Positions 23,618 through 33,765 of a stretch of DNA of 64,000 bases are shown here, one piece after another. The notes below the pieces were generated by a model. The model worked only from the letters and a program-made list of their open reading frames with translations. It did no database searches and had not been told where the DNA came from. Within the stretch, counting starts at the first letter, position 1. Every line of letters begins with the position of its first letter. The position numbers and the translations under genes were made by a program. This DNA is from Pogostemon cablin. Taxonomy: Eukaryota > Streptophyta > Magnoliopsida > Lamiales > Lamiaceae. Location: assembly GCA_023678885.1 (NCBI GenBank), contig CM043012.1:16342036-16406035 (forward strand). Direction: 5' to 3'.

Positions 23618-24493
23618 GAAATTATTTTCAGAAATTTACCTCTGATGAATTTTGTGAATATTCTATTATGGTATGCAAATTTTGTTGTAGATGGGCTACC
23701 CTGGAATGTTATAATTAATAGTAAAACCCGCGTATGCAAATGTGTGTTTATAGTAGATTAAAATGGCAAATTTATGTGTCTGAGACAATGAGAAAGAGAT
23801 AAAAAAAATTAAACAATATTTCGCAACGAATAATCTGTGGTGAACTTGGTGAAATAGGTTTGTGTATGATAGAACGAAATAGTGAATAAGTAACGATTTT
23901 CATGTATCTGAATCACTTATGATTGATTTAGGAACTTAAGCACCAAATTGATATGTGAAGACTCCTGTATAAAGCCCTCTTCAAATTAAAAATGGAGACA
24001 AATTAGTGTTGATTAATATGGGAAACTGCAATAAGAAATGGAGGGTAAGTATGACATGCGTATGGAAGCACTGTAGACGTTAATTACTTACAAAATATTA
24101 TGATAGGTTGGACTGTATGTGTACTTGTTTTGATTTATTTTATATTTAATTGAGAATAAGTGATGGTGTTCATGTATTTTGAATTGTTGTAAAGATAAAT
24201 AGAGAGAAATGTTTGTGCTTTAAGGTGCAAAGTGGTGGTGTTTAATTTATAGGGTCATGACTTCCTTTTACAAATGTGTCTTGTTTGATGACGAAAAGAC
24301 ACTACATCTCTTCATTGTGCATTTTTTAGAGTACTCATCCATATGTGTGAGAAATTGACAGAATTTTGTTGTGAATATACTCCAACAATATATAGATTCA
24401 GTGATGTATATATTACACCATTTGGGTGTGTTGCTACTGTTGCATGTTTTGTCCTCCTACTGACTTATCTTGTACTTTGATTTTGACTCTTAA
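23618..24493. other. Unassigned AT-rich DNA upstream of the BIG fragment
   Basis: No domain recognised. It may be intron sequence of the BIG relic, but no further exon was found. Confidence 0.35.
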
Positions 24494-25170
24494 GATGACT
24501 AAGGGCTGATTTCATCCGCAATAACCGAGGGATAGATGATGGAAAGGACCTATCTGATTACTTGGGTACTCTCTATGACCAGATTGTGAAAAAAATGAAA
24601 TTAAAATGAAGTCTGACTCTTCTATTCCCCAAAGCAAGCAAGGATATAGCTTGAGTAAATTGTTGGGATTTGATGGCATACTCAATCTGGTCTAATTTAA
24701 ACATTTGTTAAAGCATCAGGAGCAGCTTAAAGCAAAATATTCAAAATTAGAGTAAGATCTAGATGCACAGCTTTACTACTTTACTATTTTTTATTTTGTT
24801 ACTATTATAAATAAATACTTACTCCTTAAATTTAGTGCCTCCAATCATAATTTCAAAGTTATGATTGTTTTCTTGATTGTTGATTTTTCCAGTGCAGAGT
24901 TGTTTATTATGATGTAGCAGATCCTGTAATATTGAGGTTCATGGTTGAAGTTTGCCGGGTTTAAGCTTTAGCATAACTCTGGACTAGAGTGATGACAAGG
25001 AAGCTACTTCTCAGTGCTTGCAGGAAATTCAACATGTTGTCCATGTTGCAACGATAATGGTAACGCAAACCCAGAGGATGCTTTTGTTACTACTGTTGCT
25101 AAGTTCACTTACCTGTATGTGCTGTAGATATGAAGCACAAAAATGTTGATGCTGTCAAAGTAGTTGTCTG
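24494..25170 (+). pseudogene. BIG-type ARF guanine-nucleotide exchange factor (Sec7 domain) fragment
   Basis: Translation in shifting frames gives MTK, ADFIRNNRGIDDGKDL, YLGTLYDQIV, EIKMKSDSS and KLLGFDGILNLV. After a stretch with intron-like borders (donor near 24750, acceptor tgcag near 24896) it gives VYYDVADPVILRFMVEVC, and later DMKHKNVDAVK. These match, in order, the end of the Sec7 domain and the following HDS region of plant BIG proteins, large GEFs that activate ARF GTPases at the trans-Golgi. Single-base insertions (near 24505 and 24590), stops and missing segments make it a pseudogene. Only about 200 of roughly 1700-1800 residues are represented. The retained intron points to a DNA-level copy, not a retrocopy. 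Confidence 0.8.
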
Positions 25171-25327
25171 TTAAATCCATTTTGTTAATGGATAAATCAG
25201 TTGCGCAAGTAGTAGCGCATATGCATTATCCTTTTGGTTCTGTTGTTTCAGAGCTGAGTAGAGTGTTGATTGATAGGTTTTTTTTTTCTCATTTTACTTT
25301 GGAAATAGATGTAGTTTTCCTTTGTGA

Positions 25328-25775
25328 AAAAAAATGCGAGCAAAAAATAATTTGCAAAACAAAATATGCAAAATAAAATGTGCAAAACAAAATGTACGAG
25401 CGAAATTGTGCAAAACAAAATGTGTAGTCGGAATTTGTGCAAAAATCAATTTTGCACAATTTATGTGTAGTTGAAATTTGTGTGAAAAACGAATTAAATT
25501 AAGAAATGTGCAAACACATTGTGAAAAAATCAATTTTGCACAATTTAAATTGATTGATTGAGTAAAAAATGCTAAAAATAAATGTGTGAAAAAATTATGC
25601 AAACTAAATTGTGCAAAACAAATTTGTGCAAAATAAAATTGTGCAAAACAAAATTGTACAAAACACCGCCGGACCACCGCCGTACCATCGCCGGACCACC
25701 GCTGGACCAAAAACAAAATTGTGCAAACCAAATTGTGCAAAACAAATTTGTGCAAACAAATTATGCAAAAATATA
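25328..25775. repeat. Degenerate short-repeat array (TTGTGCAAAACAAA type) with GC-rich core
   Basis: Twenty or so imperfect copies of (A/T)TGTGCAAAACAAA run across the segment. A GC-rich core of CCGCCGGACCACCG repeats at about 25665-25707 interrupts them. Long open frames here (for example 153 codons on the minus strand) are low-complexity by-products. A related arrangement occurs at 61680-61915. Confidence 0.75.
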
Positions 25776-25913
25776 GGGGTATTTATGGTATCACAATCAT
25801 AATTGTGTAGTTATGAGTAATACTGCTTTGAGTCATGTAGTTTATAGGAATTATGCATAATTTTATGTATCTCCTAGTAAGTGACCCTTAAAAAAATAGT
25901 ATAATGTAATGAG

Positions 25914-26668
25914 TGTCGTGGAAAAAGACAATAATGCAAAGATATATTTAGCACAGCGGAAACACAAAGCTCCCAATAATCTATATCAATGCTTCAAAAC
26001 CTCTACTTCCTTAGAATAGGGCAAAAAACCATAACTAAATAAATATGCAAGAAATATGTGAAATTAACACCAACGATTTTAACGTGGAAAACCCCTCAAG
26101 TTGAGGGTAAAAACCACGGGACCCAGTCCAGGAAATAATCCACTAATCAAGTAAGAGTTACACAGTCCAATCTCTCTATTAATAATAGAGGAATACCACA
26201 GAATCACCAAAATAGCCTCAAGAGAATCCCTCTTGGAATGCAAGACAACAATGGAAGAAAAGAGAATAAAATAGCACAAATAGAATACGTGTCACCCAAT
26301 TCTCATTTGCACCCTTGGAGATGTTTCTTCGAAATTCACTCCGATCAATGTGTAGAGAACGTCACCACGAACTCCCCCTTGAAATTTGAAGTGGAACGGT
26401 GAAGAAACGGACCTCCAAATCGAATAGCTTCTCCCGAAACCCTCTTTCCTCCTCCCCTGTTTTCTTCCCCTCTATTCTGTATATTTCTTTCTGCTCCTCC
26501 TACTCCTTGCCAATTCACGCCATCAGCAAACTTAATCAACCCACAAGTGGGTTTCATCTTGGGCCACAATTACCAAACATATTAGTTAAAGTTGGGCCAT
26601 ATCCTTCAATTCCTGCTGGGCTTCTTTTCATCAATTATTTTGGGCCAATATTTGGGGCAAGCCCAACA
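25914..26668 (-). repeat. 3' LTR of the complete Copia element (755 bp)
   Basis: On the minus strand it begins TGTTGGGCTTGCC and ends CCACGACA. The purine tract lies immediately inside at 26669-26685. Confidence 0.96.
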
Positions 26669-26706
26669 ATCTCCCCCTCCCCAAATAATTAGCTGTATCA
26701 TCACAC

Positions 26707-29700
26707 CTATCTCGAGCTCATACCGGCCAATCCGGCACACAATTCATGCTTCTCGCGGGTAACGACTTTAGTCATCATATCCGCGGGATTATTGTCAGTG
26801 TGAATTTTTTCCAGCTTCATAAGCTGCTTCTCCAGTACCATTCTGAGCCAATGGTACCTCACATCAATATGCTTCATCCGAGCATGATACATAGAATTCT
26901 TGCTCAAGTCTATAGCACTCTGACTATCACAGAATACTATATACTCATCCTGCTTTAATCCCAAATCCTGGAAAAGTCTTTTAATCCACATCATTTCTTT
27001 TCCAGCTTCATTTGCTGCAATATACTCTGCCTCTGTAGTAGATAAGGCAACACACTTCTGCAACTTTGATTGCCATGAGATAGCTCCCCCTGCAAATGTA
27101 AATAAGTAGCCTGAAGTTGATTTTCTCCCATCGAGATCACCTGCCATATCAGCATCTACAAATCCTTCAAGTCTTGGCTTTGAACCTCCAAAACTCAAAC
27201 ATAATTTTGAAGTCCCTCTCAAATATCTGAAGATCCACTTCACAGCTTCCCAATGTTCTTTCCCAGGATTGGAAAGAAATCTGCTCACCAAGCTAACAGC
27301 TTGAGCAATATCTGACCTCGTGCATACCATGGCATACATCAAAGAACCAACTGCAGAGGAGTAAGGTATTGTTGTCATCTCATTCTTCTGATCTTTGGTT
27401 GTGGGACACGATCCTTTACTCAATTTGAAGTGATTAGCAAGTGGCGTGGACACGGGTTTAGCATGCTTCATGTTAAACCTCTCAAGCACCTTCTCAATAT
27501 ACTTCTCCTGTGACAACCACAATCTTCCCGCCTTTCTGTCACGAAGAATCTCCATTCCTAATATCTGCTTCGCTGAACCCAAATCTTTCATGTCAAAAGA
27601 TTTAGACATCTCTTCCTTCAACTTGCTAATCATCACAATATTCTTTCCCACAATCAACATATCATCAACATAAAGCAGTAAAATAATAAAATTACCATCC
27701 GGGAAGTGTTTGACATAAACACAATGATCTGCCTCCGTTCTTCTATAACTCTGGCTAGCCATAAAAGAATCAAACCTTTTATACCACTGTCTTGAGGCTT
27801 GCTTCAAGCCATACAAACTTTTCCTCAGTTTGCAAACCAAGTGCTCCTGCCCTTTAACCTCAAATCCTTCCGGCTGGTTCATGTAAATCTGTTCATTCAA
27901 TTCTCCATGCAAGAATGCTGTTCGAACATCAAGTTGTTCAATCTCAAGGTCCAAGCTAGCTGCCAGTCCCAAGACAATACGGATGGAAGTCATCTTCACT
28001 ACCGGTGAAAATATCTCATCAAAGTCTACTCCTTTCTTCTGAGTAAAACCCTTGACAACCAATCTTGCCTTGTGTCTCACTATCTTATCTCCATCTTTCT
28101 TTAGCTTGAAAACCCACTTGTTCCTTAGAACTCTCTTGCCTTTCGGAAGCTCAACCAAATCATAAGTTTCATTTTTATGCAAAGAACTCATCTCTTCTTG
28201 CATTGCCTCAAACCACTGATTCTTGTCTTTCATAGACTGTACTTCTTGGAAAGTCTCCGGCTCCCCATCATCAGTGATCAATGCCCACTCTGAACTCGGA
28301 TATAGTGTATTTGGTCTCCGGCTTCTCACAGGTCTTTCACCCTGCTCACCTGAATTTACTGGTGGTACATGTTGTATTTCCTGTTCCACGTTGTCTGTAT
28401 CTGGCTCAACTGGATCAGGCTCAATTGCTATCTGCTCACCATCTTCAGTCTCAGCTTCATTTTCATTTTCAGCTTCTTCTCCACCATCTCTAGCATCAAT
28501 GGTAGGAATCTTATCTGGTGTTAAATCAACTACACCTGTAGGCATCTGTGTAGTCCTCTTCTCCCTTTTCAAATCTTCCATGATTTCATTTTCATGAAAA
28601 ATGACATCTCTGCTTCTGATAATAGTCCTCCTCTCTGAATCCCATAATCTGTATCCGAACTCCTCATCTCCATAGCCAACAAATATACAAGGTATAGATT
28701 TGCTATCCAGCTTGCTTCTTTGCTCATTCGGTATATGCACAAAAGCCTTGCATCCGAACACCTTCAAGTGGGAATATGAGACATCCTTCCCACTCCACAC
28801 CCTCTCCGGAATATCACCTTCCAAAGGAACTGACGGGGATCTGTTGATCAAGTAGCAAGCAGTCAACACGGCTTCACCCCAAAAAGATTTTGGGAGTTTA
28901 GCCAACCTTAGCATACATCTAACTTTCTCCATAATGGTTCTGTTCATTCTTTCTGCTACACCATTATGCTGAGGAGTACCGGGCTCTGTTTTCTCATGTC
29001 TCACACCATGTCGAGCACAATATTCTTTGAACTCTCTGGAAGTGTATTCACCACCATTATCAGTTCTCAGACACTTTAGTAGCTTTCCTGTCTGTCTTTC
29101 AACCATGGTGTGGAACTTTTGAAAAATCTGAAATACTTCACTCTTGTTCTTCAAAAAATACACCCAAACTTTGCGTGAAGCATCATCAATGAAAGTGAGG
29201 AAATATTTATTTCCACCTAGGGACTCCACCTCGAGAGGACCACAAACATCAGAATGTATTAGTTCCAATACGTCATTCTTTCGTTTAAAATTTGAACGAA
29301 AAGAAATTCTAGTTTGTTTAACAAATAAACAATAATCACAAGGGTTAAGTGACTTACCTTGTGTAGTGGGGATCAGAGACTTCTTGGCTAGGATTTGCAA
29401 TCCTTTCTCACTCATATGCCCAAGTCTGTTGTGCCACAAGTTCGGGGAAGAATCATCAACAGCTGCTAATAACTGGTCTTGAGCAATCTTGAGCTTTGTC
29501 CTGTAAAGTGTACAACAAAGCTTCCCTTTGCCAACCAACAAAGAACCTTTGATTAGCCTCCAATTGCCATTTGCAAATTTCTGCTCGAATCCTTCTTTGT
29601 CAAGTACATTAACAGCAATCAAGTTGTGGCGCAACTGCGGGATATGTCTCACATTTTTCAATGTCAACGTGTAACCCAATTCAGTCTCAACAACCATGTC

Positions 29701-30702
29701 ACCAATACCGACAACTGGTGCAACACTCTTGTTCCCCATGAACAAGTGCCCAAAGTCTCCTGCTTTGTAGCTTGTAAACAACTCTCTCTTTGGAGCGCAG
29801 TGATGAGAAGCACCCGAATCAACAATCCACTCTACATCGGGATCCTCTACATGACAACACTCATCACTGACACAAACTACAGTCTGATCATCATCGGAAT
29901 GTGTGGCAATGGCTGCCGTGTTCTTATCCTCTGATTTCTTCTGATTTCCCTCTTTCTTCTCTTTCCAGAGTCTACAATTTCTTTTTATGTGATTTGCACC
30001 ACCACAATGATAGCACTTGAATTTTTCTTTTGACTTAGACCTGTCTTTGTCTTTTGATTTACCACGGCCTTTATGTCCTATGCTCTTGCTTCTACCTCTA
30101 TTTTCTGTGACAAGTGCCTGTGAAGAACTAGCCCCTACTTCCTTTCTTCTAGTCTCTTCATTGAACATGCTTTTTTTGACTGTGTTCAATGTCAACTTTC
30201 CATTCGGAGCTGTATTACTGAGTGTCACTACCATAGTCTCCCAGCTATCTGGTAGAGAACTCAACAGAAATAAAGCCTGCACTTCATCATCAAAAACAAT
30301 TTTCATGGTAGAAAGCTGATTCACCAAGTCTTGAAATACATTCAAGTGCTCTGCCACAGAACTCCCATCTTTATACTTCAAGTTTACTAACTTTCTGATA
30401 ACAAATGCTTTGTTCTGTGCATTCTTTCTCTCATACAATTCTTGCAATTTTTTCCATAATTCACTTGGGTCAGTCTCCTTAGCCACGTGATGAAAAACAC
30501 TGATATCTACCCACTGCCTGATTGTACCAATTGTTTTTCTACTAAGCTTCTCCCATGCTTTATCATCCATGTCATCCGGCTTAGCATCTTTCCCATCAAT
30601 AGGGTCATACAAATCTTTGCAGTAAAGTAAATCCTCCATCATAGGCTTCCATACTGAATAATTCTCAGCATTAAGCTTAATCATAGAACCACTGCCCTCC
30701 AT
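26707..30702 (-). CDS. Copia gag-pol polyprotein, intact, 1331 aa
   Basis: One frame encodes every Copia domain in canonical order. The gag domain is at about residues 15-185. The CCHC zinc knuckle is C230-x2-C-x4-H-x4-C243. The aspartic protease active site is D295-S-G, followed by a gag-pre-integrase/HHCC zinc region (H424, H429, C455, C458). The integrase catalytic triad is D485, D548, E584 (D,D35E spacing). The reverse transcriptase has LDVRTAFLHG (D925) and YVDD (1011-1014). RNase H has D1183/D1185, E1224 and D1259. No stop or frameshift occurs and all catalytic residues are present, so the protein could be functional. Integrase before RT defines Copia; overall likeness is to Tnt1-type (Tork lineage) proteins. 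Cytoplasmic virus-like particle assembly is assumed from the family. The ATG lies about 30 bp inside the PBS end. Confidence 0.97.
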   Translation of the reverse strand: MEGSGSMIKLNAENYSVWKPMMEDLLYCKDLYDPIDGKDAKPDDMDDKAWEKLSRKTIGTIRQWVDISVFHHVAKETDPSELWKKLQELYERKNAQNKAFVIRKLVNLKYKDGSSVAEHLNVFQDLVNQLSTMKIVFDDEVQALFLLSSLPDSWETMVVTLSNTAPNGKLTLNTVKKSMFNEETRRKEVGASSSQALVTENRGRSKSIGHKGRGKSKDKDRSKSKEKFKCYHCGGANHIKRNCRLWKEKKEGNQKKSEDKNTAAIATHSDDDQTVVCVSDECCHVEDPDVEWIVDSGASHHCAPKRELFTSYKAGDFGHLFMGNKSVAPVVGIGDMVVETELGYTLTLKNVRHIPQLRHNLIAVNVLDKEGFEQKFANGNWRLIKGSLLVGKGKLCCTLYRTKLKIAQDQLLAAVDDSSPNLWHNRLGHMSEKGLQILAKKSLIPTTQGKSLNPCDYCLFVKQTRISFRSNFKRKNDVLELIHSDVCGPLEVESLGGNKYFLTFIDDASRKVWVYFLKNKSEVFQIFQKFHTMVERQTGKLLKCLRTDNGGEYTSREFKEYCARHGVRHEKTEPGTPQHNGVAERMNRTIMEKVRCMLRLAKLPKSFWGEAVLTACYLINRSPSVPLEGDIPERVWSGKDVSYSHLKVFGCKAFVHIPNEQRSKLDSKSIPCIFVGYGDEEFGYRLWDSERRTIIRSRDVIFHENEIMEDLKREKRTTQMPTGVVDLTPDKIPTIDARDGGEEAENENEAETEDGEQIAIEPDPVEPDTDNVEQEIQHVPPVNSGEQGERPVRSRRPNTLYPSSEWALITDDGEPETFQEVQSMKDKNQWFEAMQEEMSSLHKNETYDLVELPKGKRVLRNKWVFKLKKDGDKIVRHKARLVVKGFTQKKGVDFDEIFSPVVKMTSIRIVLGLAASLDLEIEQLDVRTAFLHGELNEQIYMNQPEGFEVKGQEHLVCKLRKSLYGLKQASRQWYKRFDSFMASQSYRRTEADHCVYVKHFPDGNFIILLLYVDDMLIVGKNIVMISKLKEEMSKSFDMKDLGSAKQILGMEILRDRKAGRLWLSQEKYIEKVLERFNMKHAKPVSTPLANHFKLSKGSCPTTKDQKNEMTTIPYSSAVGSLMYAMVCTRSDIAQAVSLVSRFLSNPGKEHWEAVKWIFRYLRGTSKLCLSFGGSKPRLEGFVDADMAGDLDGRKSTSGYLFTFAGGAISWQSKLQKCVALSTTEAEYIAANEAGKEMMWIKRLFQDLGLKQDEYIVFCDSQSAIDLSKNSMYHARMKHIDVRYHWLRMVLEKQLMKLEKIHTDNNPADMMTKVVTREKHELCAGLAGMSSR

Positions 30703-30733
30703 GGTTTCTGCCTAACCTCAGCTCTGATACCAC

Positions 30734-31488
30734 TGTCGTGGAAAAAGACAATAATGCAAAGATATATTTAGCACAGCGGAAACACAAAGCTCCCAACAAT
30801 CTATATCAATGCTTCAAAACCTCCACTTCCTTAGAATAGGGCAAAAAACCATAACTAAATAAATATGCAAGAAATATGTGAAATTAACACCAACGATTTT
30901 AACGTGGAAAACCCCTCAAGTTGAGGGTAAAAACCACGAGACCCAGTCCAGGAAATAATCCACTAATCAAGTAAGAGTTACACAGTCCAATCTCTCTATT
31001 AATAATAGAGGAATACCACAGAATCACCAAAATAGCCTCAAGAGAATCCCTCTTGGAATGCAAGACAACAATGGAAGAAAAGAGAATAAAATAGCACAAA
31101 TAGAATACGTGTCACCCAATTCTCATTTGCACCCTTGGAGATGTTTCTACGAAATTCACTCCGATCAATGTGTAGAGAACGTCACCACGAACTCCCCCTT
31201 GAAATTTGAAGTGGAACGGTGAAGAAACGGACCTCCAAATCGAATAGCTTCTCCCGAAACCCTCTTTCCTCATCCCCTGATTTCTTCCCCTCTATTCTGT
31301 ATATTTCTTTCTGCTCCTCCTACTCCTTGCCAATTCACGCCATCAGCAAACTTAATCAACCCACAAGTGGGTTTCATCTTGGGCCACAATTACCAAACAT
31401 ATTAATTAAAGTTGAGCCATATCCTTCAATTCCTGCTGGGCTTCTTTTCATCAATTATTTTGGGCCAATATTTGGGGCAAGCCCAACA
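30734..31488 (-). repeat. 5' LTR of the complete Copia element (755 bp)
   Basis: Same length and ends as the other LTR. The PBS adjoins at 30733-30722. Differences include ACCACGAGACC here versus ACCACGGGACC in the 3' LTR. Confidence 0.96.
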
Positions 31489-31493
31489 ATGAG

Positions 31494-33267
31494 AATTTAT
31501 TTGTTTTAATTTTTTTAGAGTGAAAATATACATGAGAGCATAAACAAATAAATAAATAATGAAAAACGTAATAAAACAGTGGGGAGTAAAAAATTGTTCA
31601 TAGCCAAATACTAGCGCGAAATTGGTTGTATCTATGCGACTGAATATACTCTTTAACAGAGGTATTAAAATAGGTTTGTCGCCCCACCCCACCAAAACCC
31701 GCCACATCAATGTTTCAACGTATATAGATCCGTCCTATTCTAACTTGCACAATGATGGGTTATGGTGAATTGTGGGTTAATTCAATTTACCAACTCATTT
31801 TGACAACTATACTTTTTAACATGATGAAGAGTTACTTTTCTGCCTAAGATACAATTCTTTTTGATCTTATGTGTATAATGATTAATATTACTAGAACACT
31901 TTTAAGTAGAACAATGCTAAATATTCTAAGAAACAACATTTGATATATTTATAGGATATTACTCCCTCAATCTACCGCTCATCTTGATTTTCGTCCATCC
32001 ACAATTCATCCTGAAAAAACAAGCCTTGATATTAAAAAAACAACACTATACAATTGCACACTACCATATTTCTAGCTTATATTAGTGAATGTCAATTAGT
32101 AGCTAGAATACAAATAAAAAGAAGGTTTTCAAATTGTTTACGGCGGTCATGCCAAGTTCTTCCTACTGCACATGCAACCTTGTCCAATCCATTTTTTTTA
32201 ATATTTTTTAATAATAATATTATCTGCTTATTTCACCAACCATTTTTAATGCCGCAAAACAAACCAAAAATACATGGACTGTGTTATTTCATATTAAAAT
32301 AAAAAATAGAAAAAGAGAGAGAAAGTCATTTACTAATTCTGATTTTGTATAGTTAGTTTTTAATGCCTTTTTAATGATTTTAACAAATTAATAAATGCAC
32401 AAATCAATTGCAGTTATTTGCTTCTATTTTTCCTTTAATGACACGGAAACCAAAACCCCATTGGCGCAATTGTTCAAAGATGTGTTTCGAATTATTTTCT
32501 GAACATATAATTGAAAATTAATATATATACTATTAATAACATAAAAAATAATTTCACCCTGTCCTGTGATAATCTTGTACAACTAAATTTTAGTCGTGTA
32601 AGGCAATAGCGTGCGCTTTGCAAAAATATCATCACTAATCCATTCCAATAACCCACAACAAATGATTTTAAGAATAAACGCTCTTTTACGAGTTTTTGTG
32701 AGACAGATTGAAAAACGAGTAGACCCATCAATAAAGTATGTTTATTATATAATTAAATTATACTTATTTATAGTTAAGATATGTTAATAATGAATCATAT
32801 TATAACACCCTAAAATTATATTTTAATACATTGTTCATCATCATACTTTAAAAATATACTTTAACAACAATATTTAAGCATAATTTTATATATATAATAA
32901 ATATAATTTAACACGACAAACCATTTTACATAATTAACGTCTTATAACAAGCTTTATCTTGTAAGAATTATGTGTCAAGTAATCTATTTAGATTACATAT
33001 TTTAAGAATTTTATTTAAACTCTTATTATAAAATCTATATAAAAAACTTGCGCAACTAAACTAGTAATAAGGATTTGAGGTACTTTTATGAATCGATTAA
33101 ATCAAATTAACAATAGTAAAACCGATTCATACAAAGCTTGTCAATTTATACAAAGAATAAACCTTTGGCTTCAATCTTTTCTGGGGGCTCCAAATGGGGT
33201 TATTAATACAAGTATTTTATTGCTAGGATAGATTTTAAAAAATAAAATTATATAAATATAGATTTTT

Positions 33268-33275
<8 letters not shown>
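31494..33275. other. AT-rich intergenic DNA with MITE-like pieces
   Basis: No gene seen. A Stowaway-like left end (CTCCCTCAATCTACC) lies at about 31963. A degenerate copy of the MULE-type MITE seen intact at 53579 spans about 32680-33050 (TGTGAGACAG..., GACCCATCA..AAAGTATG). Confidence 0.45.

Positions 33276-33350
<75 letters not shown>
33275..33350. repeat. (AT)n microsatellite, about 76 bp
   Basis: Uninterrupted alternating AT run across the line break at 33300. Confidence 0.95.
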
Positions 33351-33354
<4 letters not shown>

Positions 33355-33377
33355 TGTGAACACATATAATTACGTAT

Positions 33378-33620
33378 TCACTTCGTCTCATCCTAATAAT
33401 TATATATTTTTAAATTGGGTGTTTTATACGGTTATATTTTTTTTATGAGACCCACACAATTAAGTAATTAAAATATCTCAATGGAACTCATCCGCCACAT
33501 TAATGCAACCATCCACTATACATTAAAATATTATTTATCTCACCTCAATACACATTAAAATACCAAATTTCTTAATCTCCGTACAAAAAACAAATATTAC
33601 TATTAGAATGAGACGAAGGG
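33378..33620. mobile_element. Degenerate Stowaway-like MITE
   Basis: Ends CTTCGTCTCATCC and ATGAGACGAAGG are inverted. The interior has the CACACAATT, CCGCCACATTAATGCAACCATCC and ATTTATCTCACCTCA blocks of the family. Confidence 0.7.
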
Positions 33621-33765
33621 GATGCATATGAGGTTTTATATTATGATGGTATATATATTTAAATATTTAGTTTAGTTTTTATGTGTAATGAATTAAATAG
33701 TTGTTAGTTGAATTGACTTTATACGACCCTTATTCGTTTTTCATGTATAATAAATCTATATCTAT

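Larger units (their letters stand above)
25914..31488 (-). mobile_element. Complete Copia LTR retrotransposon (Tnt1/Tork-like), 5575 bp
   Basis: LTRs at 25914-26668 and 30734-31488 are both 755 bp and differ at about eight positions by eye. The element is flanked by a perfect 5-bp target duplication, ATGAG at 25909-25913 and 31489-31493. On the minus strand the right (5') LTR is followed by TGGTATCAGAGC, the initiator-Met PBS. An uninterrupted 1331-codon ORF comes next, then a purine tract (GGGGAGGGGGAGAT) just before the 3' LTR. All features needed for an autonomous element are present. At a commonly used plant rate of 1.3e-8 per site per year, about 1.1% LTR divergence would mean roughly 0.4 million years. 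Confidence 0.97.

Noticed and set aside
25294..25755. 153-codon minus-strand frame (repeating HKFVLHN/FAQF-like units)
   Set aside because: It is translation of the TTGTGCAAAACAAA repeat array; both strands give similar repetitive peptides and no start or promoter is supported.
28223..28597. 124-codon plus-strand frame
   Set aside because: Exactly antisense to the acidic linker of the intact Copia polyprotein; Ser/Pro richness follows from the complementary codons.
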